Below are positions 1 through 8,927 of a DNA stretch of 64,000 bases, in pieces. The DNA is from JAJDUF01 sp965214295. Lineage in GTDB: Bacteria; Chloroflexota; UBA11872; UBA12225; JAJDUF01. Below the pieces are notes generated by a model. It did no database searches. It had not been told where the DNA came from and saw only the letters and a list, made by a program, of their open reading frames with translations. The stretch spans positions 1,364,001 to 1,428,000 of the forward strand of contig OZ243944.1 in assembly GCA_965214295.1 (NCBI GenBank), written 5' to 3'. A program made the position numbers and the translations under genes. Every line of letters begins with the position of its first letter. The stretch's first letter is position 1.

Positions 1-713
1 AGCGCAACGAGCGGTTGCCCGTTTGCCAGGGTTGCCCGTGACCACTGTGGAGGAGGGCTACCGTTCTGGTTCAGCTCCGCTGTGCTCCGCTTCATCACCC
101 AGTCCACGTCCACGTCACCGGCTACGGAGACGACCAGGTTTCGCCGGCCACAGGACCGCATGAGATAGCTCTGGAGATCGGCGCGAGTAAACGCCATGAT
201 CGTGTCGTGGCGCCCGACCGTTTCCCATCCCAACGGATCGTCCGGCCAGAGCAGGGCATCGAACTGCACCGCCGCCCAGTCGCCGGGGCTGTCTACAATC
301 GCATGTAGCTCTTCGATGACGACGCGCTTCTCCTTCACCACCTCGTCCTCGTCGAAGAGTGGGGCACGCACCATGTCCGTCAACAGGTCGAACGCCTTGG
401 GCAGATGTGCGCTCGCTACTTTGGCCCAATAGACGGTCAGCTCCTTGTCGGTGCCGGCGTTGAGGATGCCGCCGACGCCCTCGATTGTTTCGGCGATGAT
501 CTGGGCCGAGGGGTAGCGCGCCGAGCCTTTGAAGAGCATATGCTCGAAGAAGTGGGCGATGCCGGCTTGCTGGTAGGACTCGTAGCGGCTCCCCGTACCG
601 AAAAACAGGCCCACGGTGGCCGAGCGGGTATGGGGCATGGGGGCAACCAGGATACGCAGATCGTTGGGGAGCGTGACACGGTGATATTGGCCGTTAGCAC
701 TCGTTGTAGTCAC
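1..713 (-). CDS. M16 family zinc peptidase, N-terminal part (cut by window edge)
   Basis: The reverse strand reads from a GTG at 713 off the left edge without a stop, giving about 237 residues. It contains the inverted zinc motif HFFEH near residue 54. An acidic stretch follows about 75 residues later (EKRVVIEEL) and carries the expected third zinc ligand Glu. This is the N-terminal catalytic domain of an insulinase/mitochondrial-processing-peptidase-like M16 protease. The sequence continues through RNLVVSVAGDV, which is typical of the end of the first M16 half. The start overlaps the lipB stop by 20 bp, and AGAGGAAG lies just upstream. Such genes often follow housekeeping operons in Gram-positive-like bacteria and process peptides. 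The substrate cannot be told. The family is certain; the C-terminal half is outside the window. Confidence 0.85.
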   Translation of the reverse strand, partial: MTTTSANGQYHRVTLPNDLRILVAPMPHTRSATVGLFFGTGSRYESYQQAGIAHFFEHMLFKGSARYPSAQIIAETIEGVGGILNAGTDKELTVYWAKVASAHLPKAFDLLTDMVRAPLFDEDEVVKEKRVVIEELHAIVDSPGDWAAVQFDALLWPDDPLGWETVGRHDTIMAFTRADLQSYLMRSCGRRNLVVSVAGDVDVDWVMKRSTAELNQNGSPPPQWSRATLANGQPLVA

Positions 714-1569
714 ATCTTCCTCTTGGCTTGGTCGTAGTTGTGGCGTAGGTATGCTCCTGCAAGTTACTCGGGACCATATTTGCCGGAATGGGTGCGAGCG
801 CCAGCGCCAGGTGCCGCGCGACCGCCACGGTCACGCATTCGGCGGCCTCGTCCACGGTCACACGACGTCCCAGCAGCCGCGCGACCGAGGTCACGCCGCG
901 GCCACTGATCCCACAGGGAACAATATGCCGGAAATACGTGAGGTCGGGATCGACATTGAGTGCGAAGCCGTGCGTCGTCACCCAGCGCGCCGCCTTAATC
1001 CCAATCGCAGCCACTTTCTCGCCGTCTACCCAGACGCCCGTCAGCCCGGCAATGACCTCGCCGCGCAGCCCCCAGGCGGCCAGCGCCTCCGTCACGATGG
1101 CTTCCAGGGTACGGACATAGCGATGGAGGTCGCGCTGGCGGCGACTGAGATCAATGATCGAATAGCCGACCAGCTGGCCCGGCCCGTGATACGTCACATC
1201 CCCGCCGCGGTCAATCGGGATCACGTCGGCTCCTAAGACCGCGTATTGCTCCGGCGTGCGTAGGAGGTGGTCGGCGCCGCGGGCGCGGCCCAGCGTATAG
1301 GTGTGGGGGTGCTCCAGCAGTATCAACGACTCGCGGCCGTGCCCCGCGCGCAGCGCCGCCGCCAGCTGTTCCTGGTAGGCCCACGCCGCGCGATAGGGAG
1401 TGACGCCTAGGCGGATCAGCCAGGCCGGGAAGGATACGCCGGGGGAGGGCGCCGGGAGGAAGGCCTCGTCCCCTGACGGGCCAAAGCCGCACGGATGGTG
1501 CCAGAGCTTGCCCCTGGCTTGAACAGGGGTGTGGGGCGGCTTTGGCCCGTCACCCGGCGCCCCCTCCAT
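694..1569 (-). CDS. lipB: Octanoyl-[ACP]:protein N-octanoyltransferase LipB
   Basis: LipB moves octanoyl groups from acyl carrier protein to lipoyl domains, the first step of protein lipoylation. The conserved core starts near 1431 with WLIRLGVTPYRAAW. It has LEHPHTYTLGR, the RGGDVTYHGPGQLVGY block, the GVWV..EKVAAIGIK segment carrying the catalytic lysine, and the PCGI motif with the catalytic cysteine. The core is about 240 residues, normal for the family. The start is unclear. No ATG, GTG or TTG lies in frame between the core and an ATG at 1569, and the stretch between them is filled by a palindromic repeat (1474-1552). The shown start therefore adds about 45 doubtful residues; a non-canonical CTG at 1419 is the alternative. 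lipA lies directly upstream on the same strand, so the two form a lipoate operon. Confidence 0.88.
   Translation of the reverse strand: MEGAPGDGPKPPHTPVQARGKLWHHPCGFGPSGDEAFLPAPSPGVSFPAWLIRLGVTPYRAAWAYQEQLAAALRAGHGRESLILLEHPHTYTLGRARGADHLLRTPEQYAVLGADVIPIDRGGDVTYHGPGQLVGYSIIDLSRRQRDLHRYVRTLEAIVTEALAAWGLRGEVIAGLTGVWVDGEKVAAIGIKAARWVTTHGFALNVDPDLTYFRHIVPCGISGRGVTSVARLLGRRVTVDEAAECVTVAVARHLALALAPIPANMVPSNLQEHTYATTTTKPRGRCDYNEC
1474..1552. repeat. Dispersed palindromic repeat, family C, copy 1
   Basis: TGACGGGCCAAAGCCGC at 1474-1490 is perfectly complementary to 1536-1552, giving a 17-bp stem around a 45-nt loop. A second copy is at 12151-12205, and both share the loop-edge sequence GGATGGTGCCAG. 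This copy lies at the 5' end of lipB, in the apparent translated extension. It looks like a mobile, MITE- or REP-like intergenic element. Confidence 0.75.
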
Positions 1570-1657
1570 CGTAGGGCGATAGCGAGGGGACGTGGGACGA
1601 GTGACCTCAGTGACCGGCACCCTCGGAGCAGCGGGCATGGTGGTCACGGCCGGTGCT

Positions 1658-2680
1658 TTACTCAGGCGCCGACGATGGCGCCGTGCGAACTTGCTCGACA
1701 TGGCGGCGAGCATGGTAGGAGCTACGCACGAGCGGCCCGGCTTCGACGTGCTTGAAGCCCAGCGCCAACCCCTCCGCGCGATACTGCGCGAATTCCTCCG
1801 GCGCGACGTAGCGCTCCACCGGCAGCTTGGTGGCCATTGGCCGGAGGTACTGGCCGATAGTCAGCACGTCGCAGCCCGCCGCGCGCAGGTCGCGCATGGT
1901 CTGCACGACCTCGGCGGGGCGCTCACCCACACCAAGCATCAGGCCCGACTTGGTGGTTACGTCGCCATCAAGCTCCTTGGCGCGCCCCAGCACCCAGAGT
2001 GACCGCGCATAGAACGCCTTGGCGCGCACCCGGCGCTGCAATCGCTCAACCGTCTCGACGTTGTGGTTGAACACGTCCGGCCGCGCGGCGCTCACGGTGC
2101 GGAGGGCCGCTTCATCCCCTTGAAAATCCGGTACCAAGACCTCAATAGCACAGTCCGGCGCTCGCTGGCGGATGGCGCGGATGGTCTGCGCGAAGATGTG
2201 CGCGCCACCGTCGGGTAGGTCGTCGCGTGCCACCGAGGTCACGACGGCGTGACGCAGCCGGAGAGTGGCGACGGCCTCGGCCAGGCGCTCCGGCTCGTCG
2301 GTATCCACGCCGTCCGGCACACCGGTCTCGACGGCGCAAAAGCGGCAGGCCCGGGTACACACACGCCCTAGAATCAGGAACGTTGCCGTGCGCTGGTCCC
2401 AGCATTCGTAGATATTCGGACAGTGAGCCTCTTCGCAGATCGTGTGCAGTGCGAGACCGCGCATCAGCTGGGAGACATCTTGGAACTCCGTCCCCAGGTG
2501 CATGCGGACTTTCATCCAGTCCGGGCGGGGTGGGTCGTCCGCCGGCAGGCGAATGCGCTTGGGAAGGCGAGAGGCCTCCGGTCGGCGGCGTTGCAGTTGG
2601 ATCAGCTGCGGTGTAGCCACGTTGCCCTCGGTCGAGGCGCTATTGGGGCAAAGGATAGCACTTTGGCGCGTTGGCCTCAC
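1658..2680 (-). CDS. lipA: Lipoyl synthase LipA
   Basis: This is a radical-SAM enzyme that inserts two sulfurs into octanoyl chains on lipoyl domains, the step after LipB. Two cysteine clusters are visible. The auxiliary-cluster motif is CEEAHCPNIYEC, the radical-SAM motif is CTRACRFC, and the C-terminus has the RSSY motif (VRSSYHA) whose serine ligates the auxiliary cluster. FNHNVETVERLQRRVR and LMLGVGE are also typical. The length of 340 aa compares with about 300 usual. The longest frame starts at a GTG at 2680; a GTG at 2620 with GAGGG five bases upstream would give 320 aa and is equally plausible. Downstream lipB belongs to the same pathway. Confidence 0.95.
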   Translation of the reverse strand: MRPTRQSAILCPNSASTEGNVATPQLIQLQRRRPEASRLPKRIRLPADDPPRPDWMKVRMHLGTEFQDVSQLMRGLALHTICEEAHCPNIYECWDQRTATFLILGRVCTRACRFCAVETGVPDGVDTDEPERLAEAVATLRLRHAVVTSVARDDLPDGGAHIFAQTIRAIRQRAPDCAIEVLVPDFQGDEAALRTVSAARPDVFNHNVETVERLQRRVRAKAFYARSLWVLGRAKELDGDVTTKSGLMLGVGERPAEVVQTMRDLRAAGCDVLTIGQYLRPMATKLPVERYVAPEEFAQYRAEGLALGFKHVEAGPLVRSSYHARRHVEQVRTAPSSAPE

Positions 2681-2797
2681 GCCTTGTACCTACTCTCCCC
2701 ATCCCTAATAGGGAAAGGGCTACAGGTCCCCACGCTGACCTCCTGTCCTGGAAGGAAGTGGTGGTTGAGGGACATAGGGTGAGGAGGCCGGCGGCGG

Positions 2798-3271
2798 TTA
2801 CTTGAGGAATAGGGCGACGAGCGCGGTGATGAGTGCGGCCATGATCGTCACCCACGAGGCGACTATCAGCATCACGAGCGCATTATAGCGGTTGTTCAAC
2901 TCGCTGCGCAGTCCGTCGATAGTCCGGTTCACCTCCTCAAACCGGCTGTTCATCTCGCCGCGCAGTCCGTCGATAGTCCGGTTCATCTCCTCAAATCGGC
3001 TGTTCATCTCGCCGCGCAGCCCGTCGATAGTCCGGTTCACCTCCTCAAATCGGCTGTTCATCTCGCCGCGCAGCCCGTCGATAGTCCGGTTCACCTCCTC
3101 AAACCGGCTGTTCACCTCCTCAAACCGGCTGTTCATCTCGCCGCGCAGTTCGTCGATAGCCCGATGCATACCGTCGAGCCGGCTGTTCATATCATCGAGC
3201 CGGCGGTCTACTTGCTCGTAGGTGCCTTCCAGCCGACTGATCCGCTGTTGCTCGATGTCTCCGATGACCAT
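2798..3271 (-). CDS. Tandem-repeat coiled-coil protein with C-terminal membrane anchor
   Basis: The protein has 157 aa and starts at an ATG at 3271 with GAGGA upstream. Its middle is made of near-identical 18-residue units (GLRGEMNSRFEEVNRTID), four in tandem plus a 7-residue insertion EVNSRFE, after a related first unit. The heptad-like spacing of hydrophobic residues predicts a long coiled coil. The last 30 residues (LVMLIVASWVTIMAALITALVALFLK) form one transmembrane helix. It resembles DUF1640/tail-anchored coiled-coil proteins in layout. No enzymatic motif is present. A structural or tethering role is likely, but the function is unknown. It stands alone between lipA and an ABC exporter on the other strand. 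Confidence 0.75.
   Translation of the reverse strand: MVIGDIEQQRISRLEGTYEQVDRRLDDMNSRLDGMHRAIDELRGEMNSRFEEVNSRFEEVNRTIDGLRGEMNSRFEEVNRTIDGLRGEMNSRFEEMNRTIDGLRGEMNSRFEEVNRTIDGLRSELNNRYNALVMLIVASWVTIMAALITALVALFLK
2914..3129. repeat. 54-bp tandem repeat, 4 units
   Basis: CGTCGATAGTCCGGTTCA recurs at 2914, 2968, 3022 and 3076, exactly 54 bp apart, with only C/T differences. A fifth, diverged CGTCGAT is at 3151, offset by 75 bp (54+21). Each unit encodes 18 residues of the coiled coil. The copies are almost identical in DNA, so the array has recently expanded or been homogenised. Confidence 0.9.
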
Positions 3272-3503
3272 TGCTCGTCCTCGCCGTGCCGGGGTCACGT
3301 ACCATAGTAAACGAGGCACGAGCCTCCGCGCCAGCGGGGAGGGTTCGGGAGATGATGTGGCGGGGAGCGCACTGAAACACGATGGCCGATACTCCGGTCG
3401 TAGCAGGTGAGTGCAGCGCGGGCGGCCCAGAGCAAGCGCACTCCAATCGTTCCGCACCCGCCGCGACTACGCTCGCGGCGATAGATGGTAGAGGGCAAAC
3501 ACG

Positions 3504-4424
3504 ATGGCCGAGAACCTGGTCATAGAAACCACGGCACTCACGAAGCGGTACGGCAAGATCGTCGCCGTAGACAATCTCGCATTGGAGGTGCCGCGCGGCC
3601 ACGTTTTTGGGCTACTCGGCCCGAACGGCTCGGGCAAGACCACGACCATGAGTATGCTGCTCGGGCTGGTGCGGCCCACGGCGGGCAGCTTTAGCCTGTT
3701 CGGATCACCGACCCGCCACGAAAAGGCCCTGCACCGGGTCGGAGCCATTATCGAGACGCCTTCCTTCTACCCGTACCTCTCCGGGCGCCAGAACTTGGCC
3801 TACTTTCAGGGCATCTTGGGACAGGGCACGCCCGCGGAGCTGGACGATCTGCTGGAGCAAGTCGGCCTGGCGGAGCGTGGGAACGACCGCTTCCACACCT
3901 ACTCGCTCGGCATGAAGCAGCGGCTCGGGCTGGCGTATGCCCTGCTCGGCGATCCCGAGCTACTCTTTCTGGATGAGCCGACCAACGGGATGGACCCGGC
4001 GGGCATGGCCGAGGTCCGCGAGCTGATCCGCGGCCTCGGAACCGGCGAGCGGACGGTGCTGCTGTCGAGTCACCTGCTGCACGAGGTCGAGGAGGTGTGC
4101 GACAGCGTGGCCATCATCTCGAAAGGGAGGCTCATTGTCCAGGGGAAGGTGGCCGACCTGCTGCGGCAGTCGCGGGAGTTGATTCGCGTGCGAACGACCG
4201 ACGACGATGCAGCCGTCGGCATCATCGCGGCCCTGAATTGGGTCGTGGCCGTCACGACGGAGGCGGGGGCGCTCATGGTGGCGGCACCGGTGGCGCGCTC
4301 GGGAGAGTTGACCGCCGCCCTGAGCCGGTCCGCGGTCTACGTCACGGAGATGACGCCCATTCAGGCCTCCCTGGAGGAATACTTCCTCGACGTGACGGGC
4401 GAGGGGGGAGGAGCGACCGGATGA
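3504..4424 (+). CDS. ABC-2 type exporter, ATP-binding protein
   Basis: The protein is a 306-aa soluble ATPase. It has Walker A (GPNGSGKTTT), the signature YSLGMKQRLGLAYALLG, Walker B (LLFLDEPTNGMDP) and the H-loop (LLSSHLLHEVEEV). The C-terminal domain of about 90 residues is typical of drug or bacitracin exporters of the CcmA/BcrA type. Its stop overlaps the start of the permease gene (ATGA at 4421), so the two are translationally coupled. It energises the membrane partner 4421-5464. The substrate is unknown; lantibiotic/antibiotic export or lipid transport are the common roles. Confidence 0.93.
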   Translation: MAENLVIETTALTKRYGKIVAVDNLALEVPRGHVFGLLGPNGSGKTTTMSMLLGLVRPTAGSFSLFGSPTRHEKALHRVGAIIETPSFYPYLSGRQNLAYFQGILGQGTPAELDDLLEQVGLAERGNDRFHTYSLGMKQRLGLAYALLGDPELLFLDEPTNGMDPAGMAEVRELIRGLGTGERTVLLSSHLLHEVEEVCDSVAIISKGRLIVQGKVADLLRQSRELIRVRTTDDDAAVGIIAALNWVVAVTTEAGALMVAAPVARSGELTAALSRSAVYVTEMTPIQASLEEYFLDVTGEGGGATG

Positions 4425-5464
4425 TCGCGCACGTCCTACGGCTGACCGGATGGGAATGGTACAAGCTCCAGCGGCGTTGGATGCCGCGGGTTTTGCTGGC
4501 CATCATGATTCTCTTCAATCAGGTCGTCTTCTGGGGCGCGTACATCAGTTATCGTACCGAAGCCTTCAGCCCCAGTTTCCACACTACCATCGGCAACGAC
4601 GAAGATAAGGTTGACCTCAGCTTCACCTGCGCTGATATTCGAGGTGGAGGCATCCCGCCGGAAGTCGAGCGGCTCGACGAACCGGGGCGGAAGCAGGCGC
4701 TGGAGCAGATCGAGGTTTTCCGTACTGACTCCTGTGCCGGCTACGAGGGAAACCGCGAAGTCATCCGACAGGGACTTTCGTTCCCGAATAGCATTGGCTT
4801 CAGCCTCGGGCTGTCCTACATGCTCTGGATGATCCTCCTCACCATCTTGGCTGCGTCGGCGATGGGAGTCGAATACGGGTGGGGCACGCTACGGATGGCG
4901 CTGACCAAGGGCACCGGCCGCTGGCAATTCTTCACGGGGAAGATTTTCGCGCTCGTGCTGATGGGCACTGCCGGGCTGGTTATCGTGGCAGTCACGGTCT
5001 CCATCAGCAGCCTGATCACTGCGCTGACGTTGCCCGTGCCGGTTGAAGGATCCGCACTTGCCGATGCCGGGGAAGACTGGTTAGAGGCCGCGCTGACGCT
5101 CGGTAGGATGTTCGGGAAGGTGCTCTACGTCTTCCTCCCGTACATGATGCTGGCGCTGTTCTGCGCGGTGCTCACCTCCTCCGCGGCCACAGCCATCGCA
5201 GTCACGCTCACCTACCGCATGGTCGAGCTGATCGCTGTCCCCATCCTGGTCCGTCTGTTCGACTGGTTCCAAGACATCGCCGACTATCTGCTCGGCCCCA
5301 ACGTCTCGATCTGGCTGAGTCCGGAGTTGCAGCTCGGTGACACGAGCGAAGAAGCGAGCATCCTCCGCGCCTTTCTGGTGCTGGCGGCATACATCGTCAT
5401 TCTCGGCGGCGCCACGTTCGCGCTCTTCCAGCGCCGGGATATTGCCGGAGCGAAGGGGGCGTGA
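4421..5464 (+). CDS. ABC-2 type exporter, membrane permease
   Basis: This 347-aa protein starts at an ATG overlapping the ATPase stop by 4 bp. A hydrophobic segment near the N-terminus (VLLAIMILFNQVVFWGAYISY) is followed by an extracytoplasmic loop of about 90 residues with two cysteines (FTCADI and TDSCAGYEG). Then come five membrane segments, beginning with SYMLWMILLTILAASAMGVEYG, whose following GWGTLRMALTKG stretch is a hallmark of ABC-2 permeases. The long first loop could be a substrate-recognition domain. It forms the transporter with 3504-4424. Confidence 0.88.
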   Translation: MIAHVLRLTGWEWYKLQRRWMPRVLLAIMILFNQVVFWGAYISYRTEAFSPSFHTTIGNDEDKVDLSFTCADIRGGGIPPEVERLDEPGRKQALEQIEVFRTDSCAGYEGNREVIRQGLSFPNSIGFSLGLSYMLWMILLTILAASAMGVEYGWGTLRMALTKGTGRWQFFTGKIFALVLMGTAGLVIVAVTVSISSLITALTLPVPVEGSALADAGEDWLEAALTLGRMFGKVLYVFLPYMMLALFCAVLTSSAATAIAVTLTYRMVELIAVPILVRLFDWFQDIADYLLGPNVSIWLSPELQLGDTSEEASILRAFLVLAAYIVILGGATFALFQRRDIAGAKGA

Positions 5465-6091
5465 CTGTGGGCATGGGCTAGAAGGATGCGATCAGGGACG
5501 GGTGATGGAGATATGGCAAGATTCTACGCAGCTACACTTCACCTTGTAGGGGAAAGTAGCGCAAACGTGGTAATACGTAGCTATTCGCACCCGGACGCCG
5601 CTTGTGCCGGCAGCGGCCGCTATGTCAACATAGTGACACACCGCGTTCGGTACCGAACCCTGAGCGGCCGGGCAACCGGCGGTCAAGGGGGAGGAGTGAA
5701 CTCTTGATCGGGAGGCAACTCCCTGCTGTGAGCTACGCAAGTAGGGCGGTGGAGCCGGTGGGCCAGTTCCGCTACTTCGGTACGGACTGCCAGTGGATGG
5801 GCGCCCATTCACCGGGGGCTGCGTAAGCAGAGTGGCAATACCGGCAGGCCGATCCGGTACATGAAGCAAGATGAGTGTGCCGGTGAGAGGGTAGCCCGGT
5901 GTCTTGTCCGAAGTCTGGGTAGCTCCCAGCTTTGACCGGGGTCGTCGGTCGGGGACATGTCCTAAGATGCCGAAAGGTTTCTTAGGACTGTTTCTTTTAA
6001 GTGTGGGGGCATCCTGCCCGGCGGTAGCGCAAGTACCCGCGTCTCGACCGTATCGCGGCCCGGAGTCGGCAACGTCGGAGGTGGTTTCTCT
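5465..6091. other. Gene-free stretch between ABC exporter and PEP-utilising enzyme
   Basis: No convincing coding sequence is visible in 627 bp. Short frames here have no family motifs. Several GC-rich inverted segments occur around 5650-5830, so a structured RNA or a decayed insertion-element end is possible, but no known family was recognised. A terminator-like hairpin lies at 5959-5998. Confidence 0.4.
5959..5998 (+). terminator. Candidate intrinsic terminator
   Basis: GTCCTAAGA (5959-5967) pairs perfectly with TCTTAGGAC (5980-5988) across a 12-nt loop, followed by TGTTTCTTTT. A 9-bp stem with a T-rich tail fits a rho-independent terminator. It sits about 95 bp before the next gene, so it could also act as an attenuator for that gene. 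Confidence 0.5.
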
Positions 6092-8710
6092 ATGTCCGAG
6101 CATCCGCTCATCGTCCGGCTCGACCGGCAGGAGGCCGCTGATGGCGACCGCATCGGCCTCATCGGGGGCAAAGCCGCGGGCTTGCAGCGGCTGATGCGCG
6201 ACGGCCGGTGTGTGCCGCCCGGGTTCGTCGTCACCACCGCAGCGTATGGCCGCGTGGCCACATCCGTCGCGGCTGACCGGCGAGATAGCGCCGCTGCTTG
6301 GCCGCTGCCGCCGGCCTTGGTCGGCGCGATTGGGGCGGCCTACGAACGCTTGGTCGGGCCGAGCGGCGCGGGCCAACCGGCGGTCGCCGTCCGCTCCTCC
6401 GCCACCCTCGAAGACTTGCCGGACGCAGCCTTTGCCGGCCTCTACGCGACGGGCATCGGTATCCGTGGCGTAGAGGAGGTGCTGCTGTGGGTGCAGCGTT
6501 GCTGGGCGTCGCTCTACGATCCGGCCGCAGTGACCTATCGCCGCGAGCATGGCTTTGCCGAGGGGCGCGCCGCGATGGCCGTTATCGTGCAACGCCTGAT
6601 CCCGGCGGAGGTGGCCGGCGTGGCCTTTACGGTGGGCCCGGTCAGTGGCCAACGGGATCGCGTCGTGCTCAATGCGGCCTGGGGGCTTGGCGCCTCGGTG
6701 GTGGACGGGCTGGTCGAGCCGGACACGTTCGTCGTGGAGCGGGCCGGCTTCAGGATCGTGAGTCGGACCATTGGCGACAAAGCCACCCGCGCTGGCACGA
6801 CGCCCACCGCCCCGCGAGAGGCCGTGCCGGCCACCCAGCGACGCCGGCCCGCGCTGGATGACCCGACGATCATCGCCATTGCAGAGCTTGCGCTGCGGGC
6901 CGAGGCGCTGTGGGAGCAGCCGGTGGATGTCGAATGGGCGCTGGCGAATGGGCAAGTCTGGCTGCTCCAGTCCCGCCCGGTGACCGGGATTGCCGGCGCC
7001 GCGGCAACGGGGCCGCAGCGTGCCGCCGCAGAGAGGGACAAGTCGCCACCATTCGAGGTCTCCTGGCCAACCTCCGAGGCGGCCAACTATCACTGGAAGC
7101 TCGCGCAAGGGCAAGGGCCGCCCGAAGCCTGGCGGCCTCTGGAGCAAGATATCTCGTCGCGGTTCCGGCGCGGACGGCTGCACGCGACCCGGATCAAAGG
7201 CCAGGAAACCTACGACGAAACGCTCTGGGTGCAGGGCTATCGCTACTCGCGCACCGCGAAAAACGCGCAGAGCGAGGCGGAGCGCGCCCGCCGCGAACGG
7301 GAGTTTCAGGCGGCGGTAGACGTTTGCACGGAACGGGGAGACACCTACTACCAAGCCGTCGTGGAGCCGGAGGTGCTGGCCCGCAACGCGGAGCTTGACG
7401 CCGTAGACCTCGCCGCCCTCGCGCCGGAGCAGCTCGCCGACCACCTCGTCAAGACGGTAGCGATGCTGGAACGGCACTGGACCCTGCACTGGCTCTGGGG
7501 CCGCGGCGGGCCGCGTGAGCGGTTCGAGGCAGTCTACAAGGAGTTGACGGGCGACGAGGGGGAGGCAATCCCCAAGAAACTGCTGGAAGGTATCCCGAAC
7601 AAGTTCACGGAGACGGTGGACGGGTTGATCGCGCTGGCCCGCACGCTGCAAGCCGGACCCGCGCTGCGGCAGGCCATTGAGACCGAGCAGCCGGCTGACT
7701 TCCTCGCCCGGCTACCGGCGCTACCGGGCGGCGACCGCTTCCGGGAGCAATTCGATGCTTTTCTGACCCGCTGGGGCCTGCGCTCCGGCATGGGTTTCGG
7801 CACAAATCGTTCTCCGGACCTAGTCTGCTGGCGCGAGGACCCGGCGCTGGTGATCGCCATTCTCCGGCGCTACGTCGGGCAGGACCTGGACCGCATCATG
7901 GCGCCGCAGCGGCACACTGCCGCCGAGCGGGCGGCGCTGCTTGCCAAGATAATGGCTGCTATCGGCGAGGACCCGGCCCGGCGGGAGCGCTTTACGTTCT
8001 GGTACACGGCGGCGCAGCGTGCGGCCCGCAACTTCGAGGACCACAACTATGACATCGACTCGGTCTCGTATGCGCTGGTCCATCTTGCCGTAGCGGCCGG
8101 TGGTCAGCGTCTGAACGCCGCCGGAGCACTCGCCGATCCCCAGGACAGCTGGATGCTGCACCTCACCGAGATCGAGACAGCCCTGCGTCAGTTGCCGCGC
8201 CCACCTGCCGAGCGGCGCGATTGGCAGGCGCTGGTAGCGGCGCGCCGGGAAGAGCATCGGCGGCAACGGACGCTGCGCCCACCGCCGACCATCGGCGCGC
8301 CGCCGCCGGCAGACGATGAGCAGGAAACGCGGCCTGAGCAGCAAGACGAGGTCGAGCCACCGGCGTTGACAAGCGAAGAAGCGGCCCGGCTGCTGGTGCG
8401 CGGGCAAGCCGGCTCGGCGGGCGTGGCAACGGGCCGCGTGCGCTTGATCCCACGGACAGTCAGCGTACCGGACGTGGCGCCGGGCGAGATTTTAGTGAGC
8501 AACAATGCCGGGCCACTCTGGACACCGGTCTTCCCGACGGTGACGGCTATCGTGCTGGATGAAGGCGCGCTCTTCCAGCACGCGATGGGGGCAGCACGCG
8601 AATACGGCATTCCGGGGGTGCTCCAAACGAAGGAAGCAACGGCCGTGCTGCAAGAAGGCCAACTGGTTACCGTAGACGGCAATCGCGGCCTGGTCCTCCG
8701 ACCGGAGTAG
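6092..8710 (+). CDS. PEP/pyruvate-binding phosphotransferase, rifampin-phosphotransferase-like architecture
   Basis: The protein has 872 aa. The N-terminal 300 residues are a PPDK/PEP-synthase ATP-grasp domain: LIGGKAAGLQRL, VAVRSSATLEDLPDAAFAGLY, GVAFTV, NAAWGLGASVVDG, VDVEWA and WLLQSRPVTG. The last 90 residues are the phosphohistidine swivel domain (GVATGRVRLI). Its catalytic histidine is in LDEGALFQHAMGAAREYGIPGV. Between them lie about 480 residues with no PEP-carboxykinase barrel. This order and length match rifampin phosphotransferases and related PEP-synthase-like enzymes, which phosphorylate small molecules using ATP. The first residue of the usual GG-x-x-SHAA motif is altered, but the His is kept. 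A GGAGG site lies 9 bp before the ATG. The substrate is not known, and resistance activity is not shown. Confidence 0.85.
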   Translation: MSEHPLIVRLDRQEAADGDRIGLIGGKAAGLQRLMRDGRCVPPGFVVTTAAYGRVATSVAADRRDSAAAWPLPPALVGAIGAAYERLVGPSGAGQPAVAVRSSATLEDLPDAAFAGLYATGIGIRGVEEVLLWVQRCWASLYDPAAVTYRREHGFAEGRAAMAVIVQRLIPAEVAGVAFTVGPVSGQRDRVVLNAAWGLGASVVDGLVEPDTFVVERAGFRIVSRTIGDKATRAGTTPTAPREAVPATQRRRPALDDPTIIAIAELALRAEALWEQPVDVEWALANGQVWLLQSRPVTGIAGAAATGPQRAAAERDKSPPFEVSWPTSEAANYHWKLAQGQGPPEAWRPLEQDISSRFRRGRLHATRIKGQETYDETLWVQGYRYSRTAKNAQSEAERARREREFQAAVDVCTERGDTYYQAVVEPEVLARNAELDAVDLAALAPEQLADHLVKTVAMLERHWTLHWLWGRGGPRERFEAVYKELTGDEGEAIPKKLLEGIPNKFTETVDGLIALARTLQAGPALRQAIETEQPADFLARLPALPGGDRFREQFDAFLTRWGLRSGMGFGTNRSPDLVCWREDPALVIAILRRYVGQDLDRIMAPQRHTAAERAALLAKIMAAIGEDPARRERFTFWYTAAQRAARNFEDHNYDIDSVSYALVHLAVAAGGQRLNAAGALADPQDSWMLHLTEIETALRQLPRPPAERRDWQALVAARREEHRRQRTLRPPPTIGAPPPADDEQETRPEQQDEVEPPALTSEEAARLLVRGQAGSAGVATGRVRLIPRTVSVPDVAPGEILVSNNAGPLWTPVFPTVTAIVLDEGALFQHAMGAAREYGIPGVLQTKEATAVLQEGQLVTVDGNRGLVLRPE

Positions 8711-8762
8711 GGCCGGACAGGGGGACGTAAACCAGGCAACCGGGCGGCAGGAGTGCTTGGCG

Positions 8763-8781
8763 GGGCGGAGTGTGCTCCGCC
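8763..8781. terminator. GC-rich hairpin after the PEP-utilising enzyme
   Basis: GGCGGAG and CTCCGCC form a 7-bp stem over a 4-nt loop. Flanking AGTGCTTG/CAAGCGCT extends the pairing imperfectly. There is no T-run, so this is at most a weak or rho-assisted terminator. Confidence 0.3.
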
Positions 8782-8927
8782 AGTCAAGCGCTCCCCCTGT
8801 GAAGCCGGGGGCCGGTGGTTTCCTTCTCCTGGAGCGTGTGCCGCTTGGGGGCGTCACAATACACCGGGGATGCGTATACTTCAGGGCAGAGTAAGGCGGA
8901 GCGAGGAAACGGTAGAGGCTGCCGCAC

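Noticed and set aside
5640..5960. Possible omega-RNA or group II intron relic before the PEP-utilising enzyme
   Set aside because: No conserved domain V, RuvC or catalytic RNA motif was seen, so no call was made.
5492..7651. Long open frame of 719 aa on the minus strand
   Set aside because: It is antisense to the clear PEP-utilising enzyme and has low-complexity, Arg/Gly/Pro-rich composition with no family motif.
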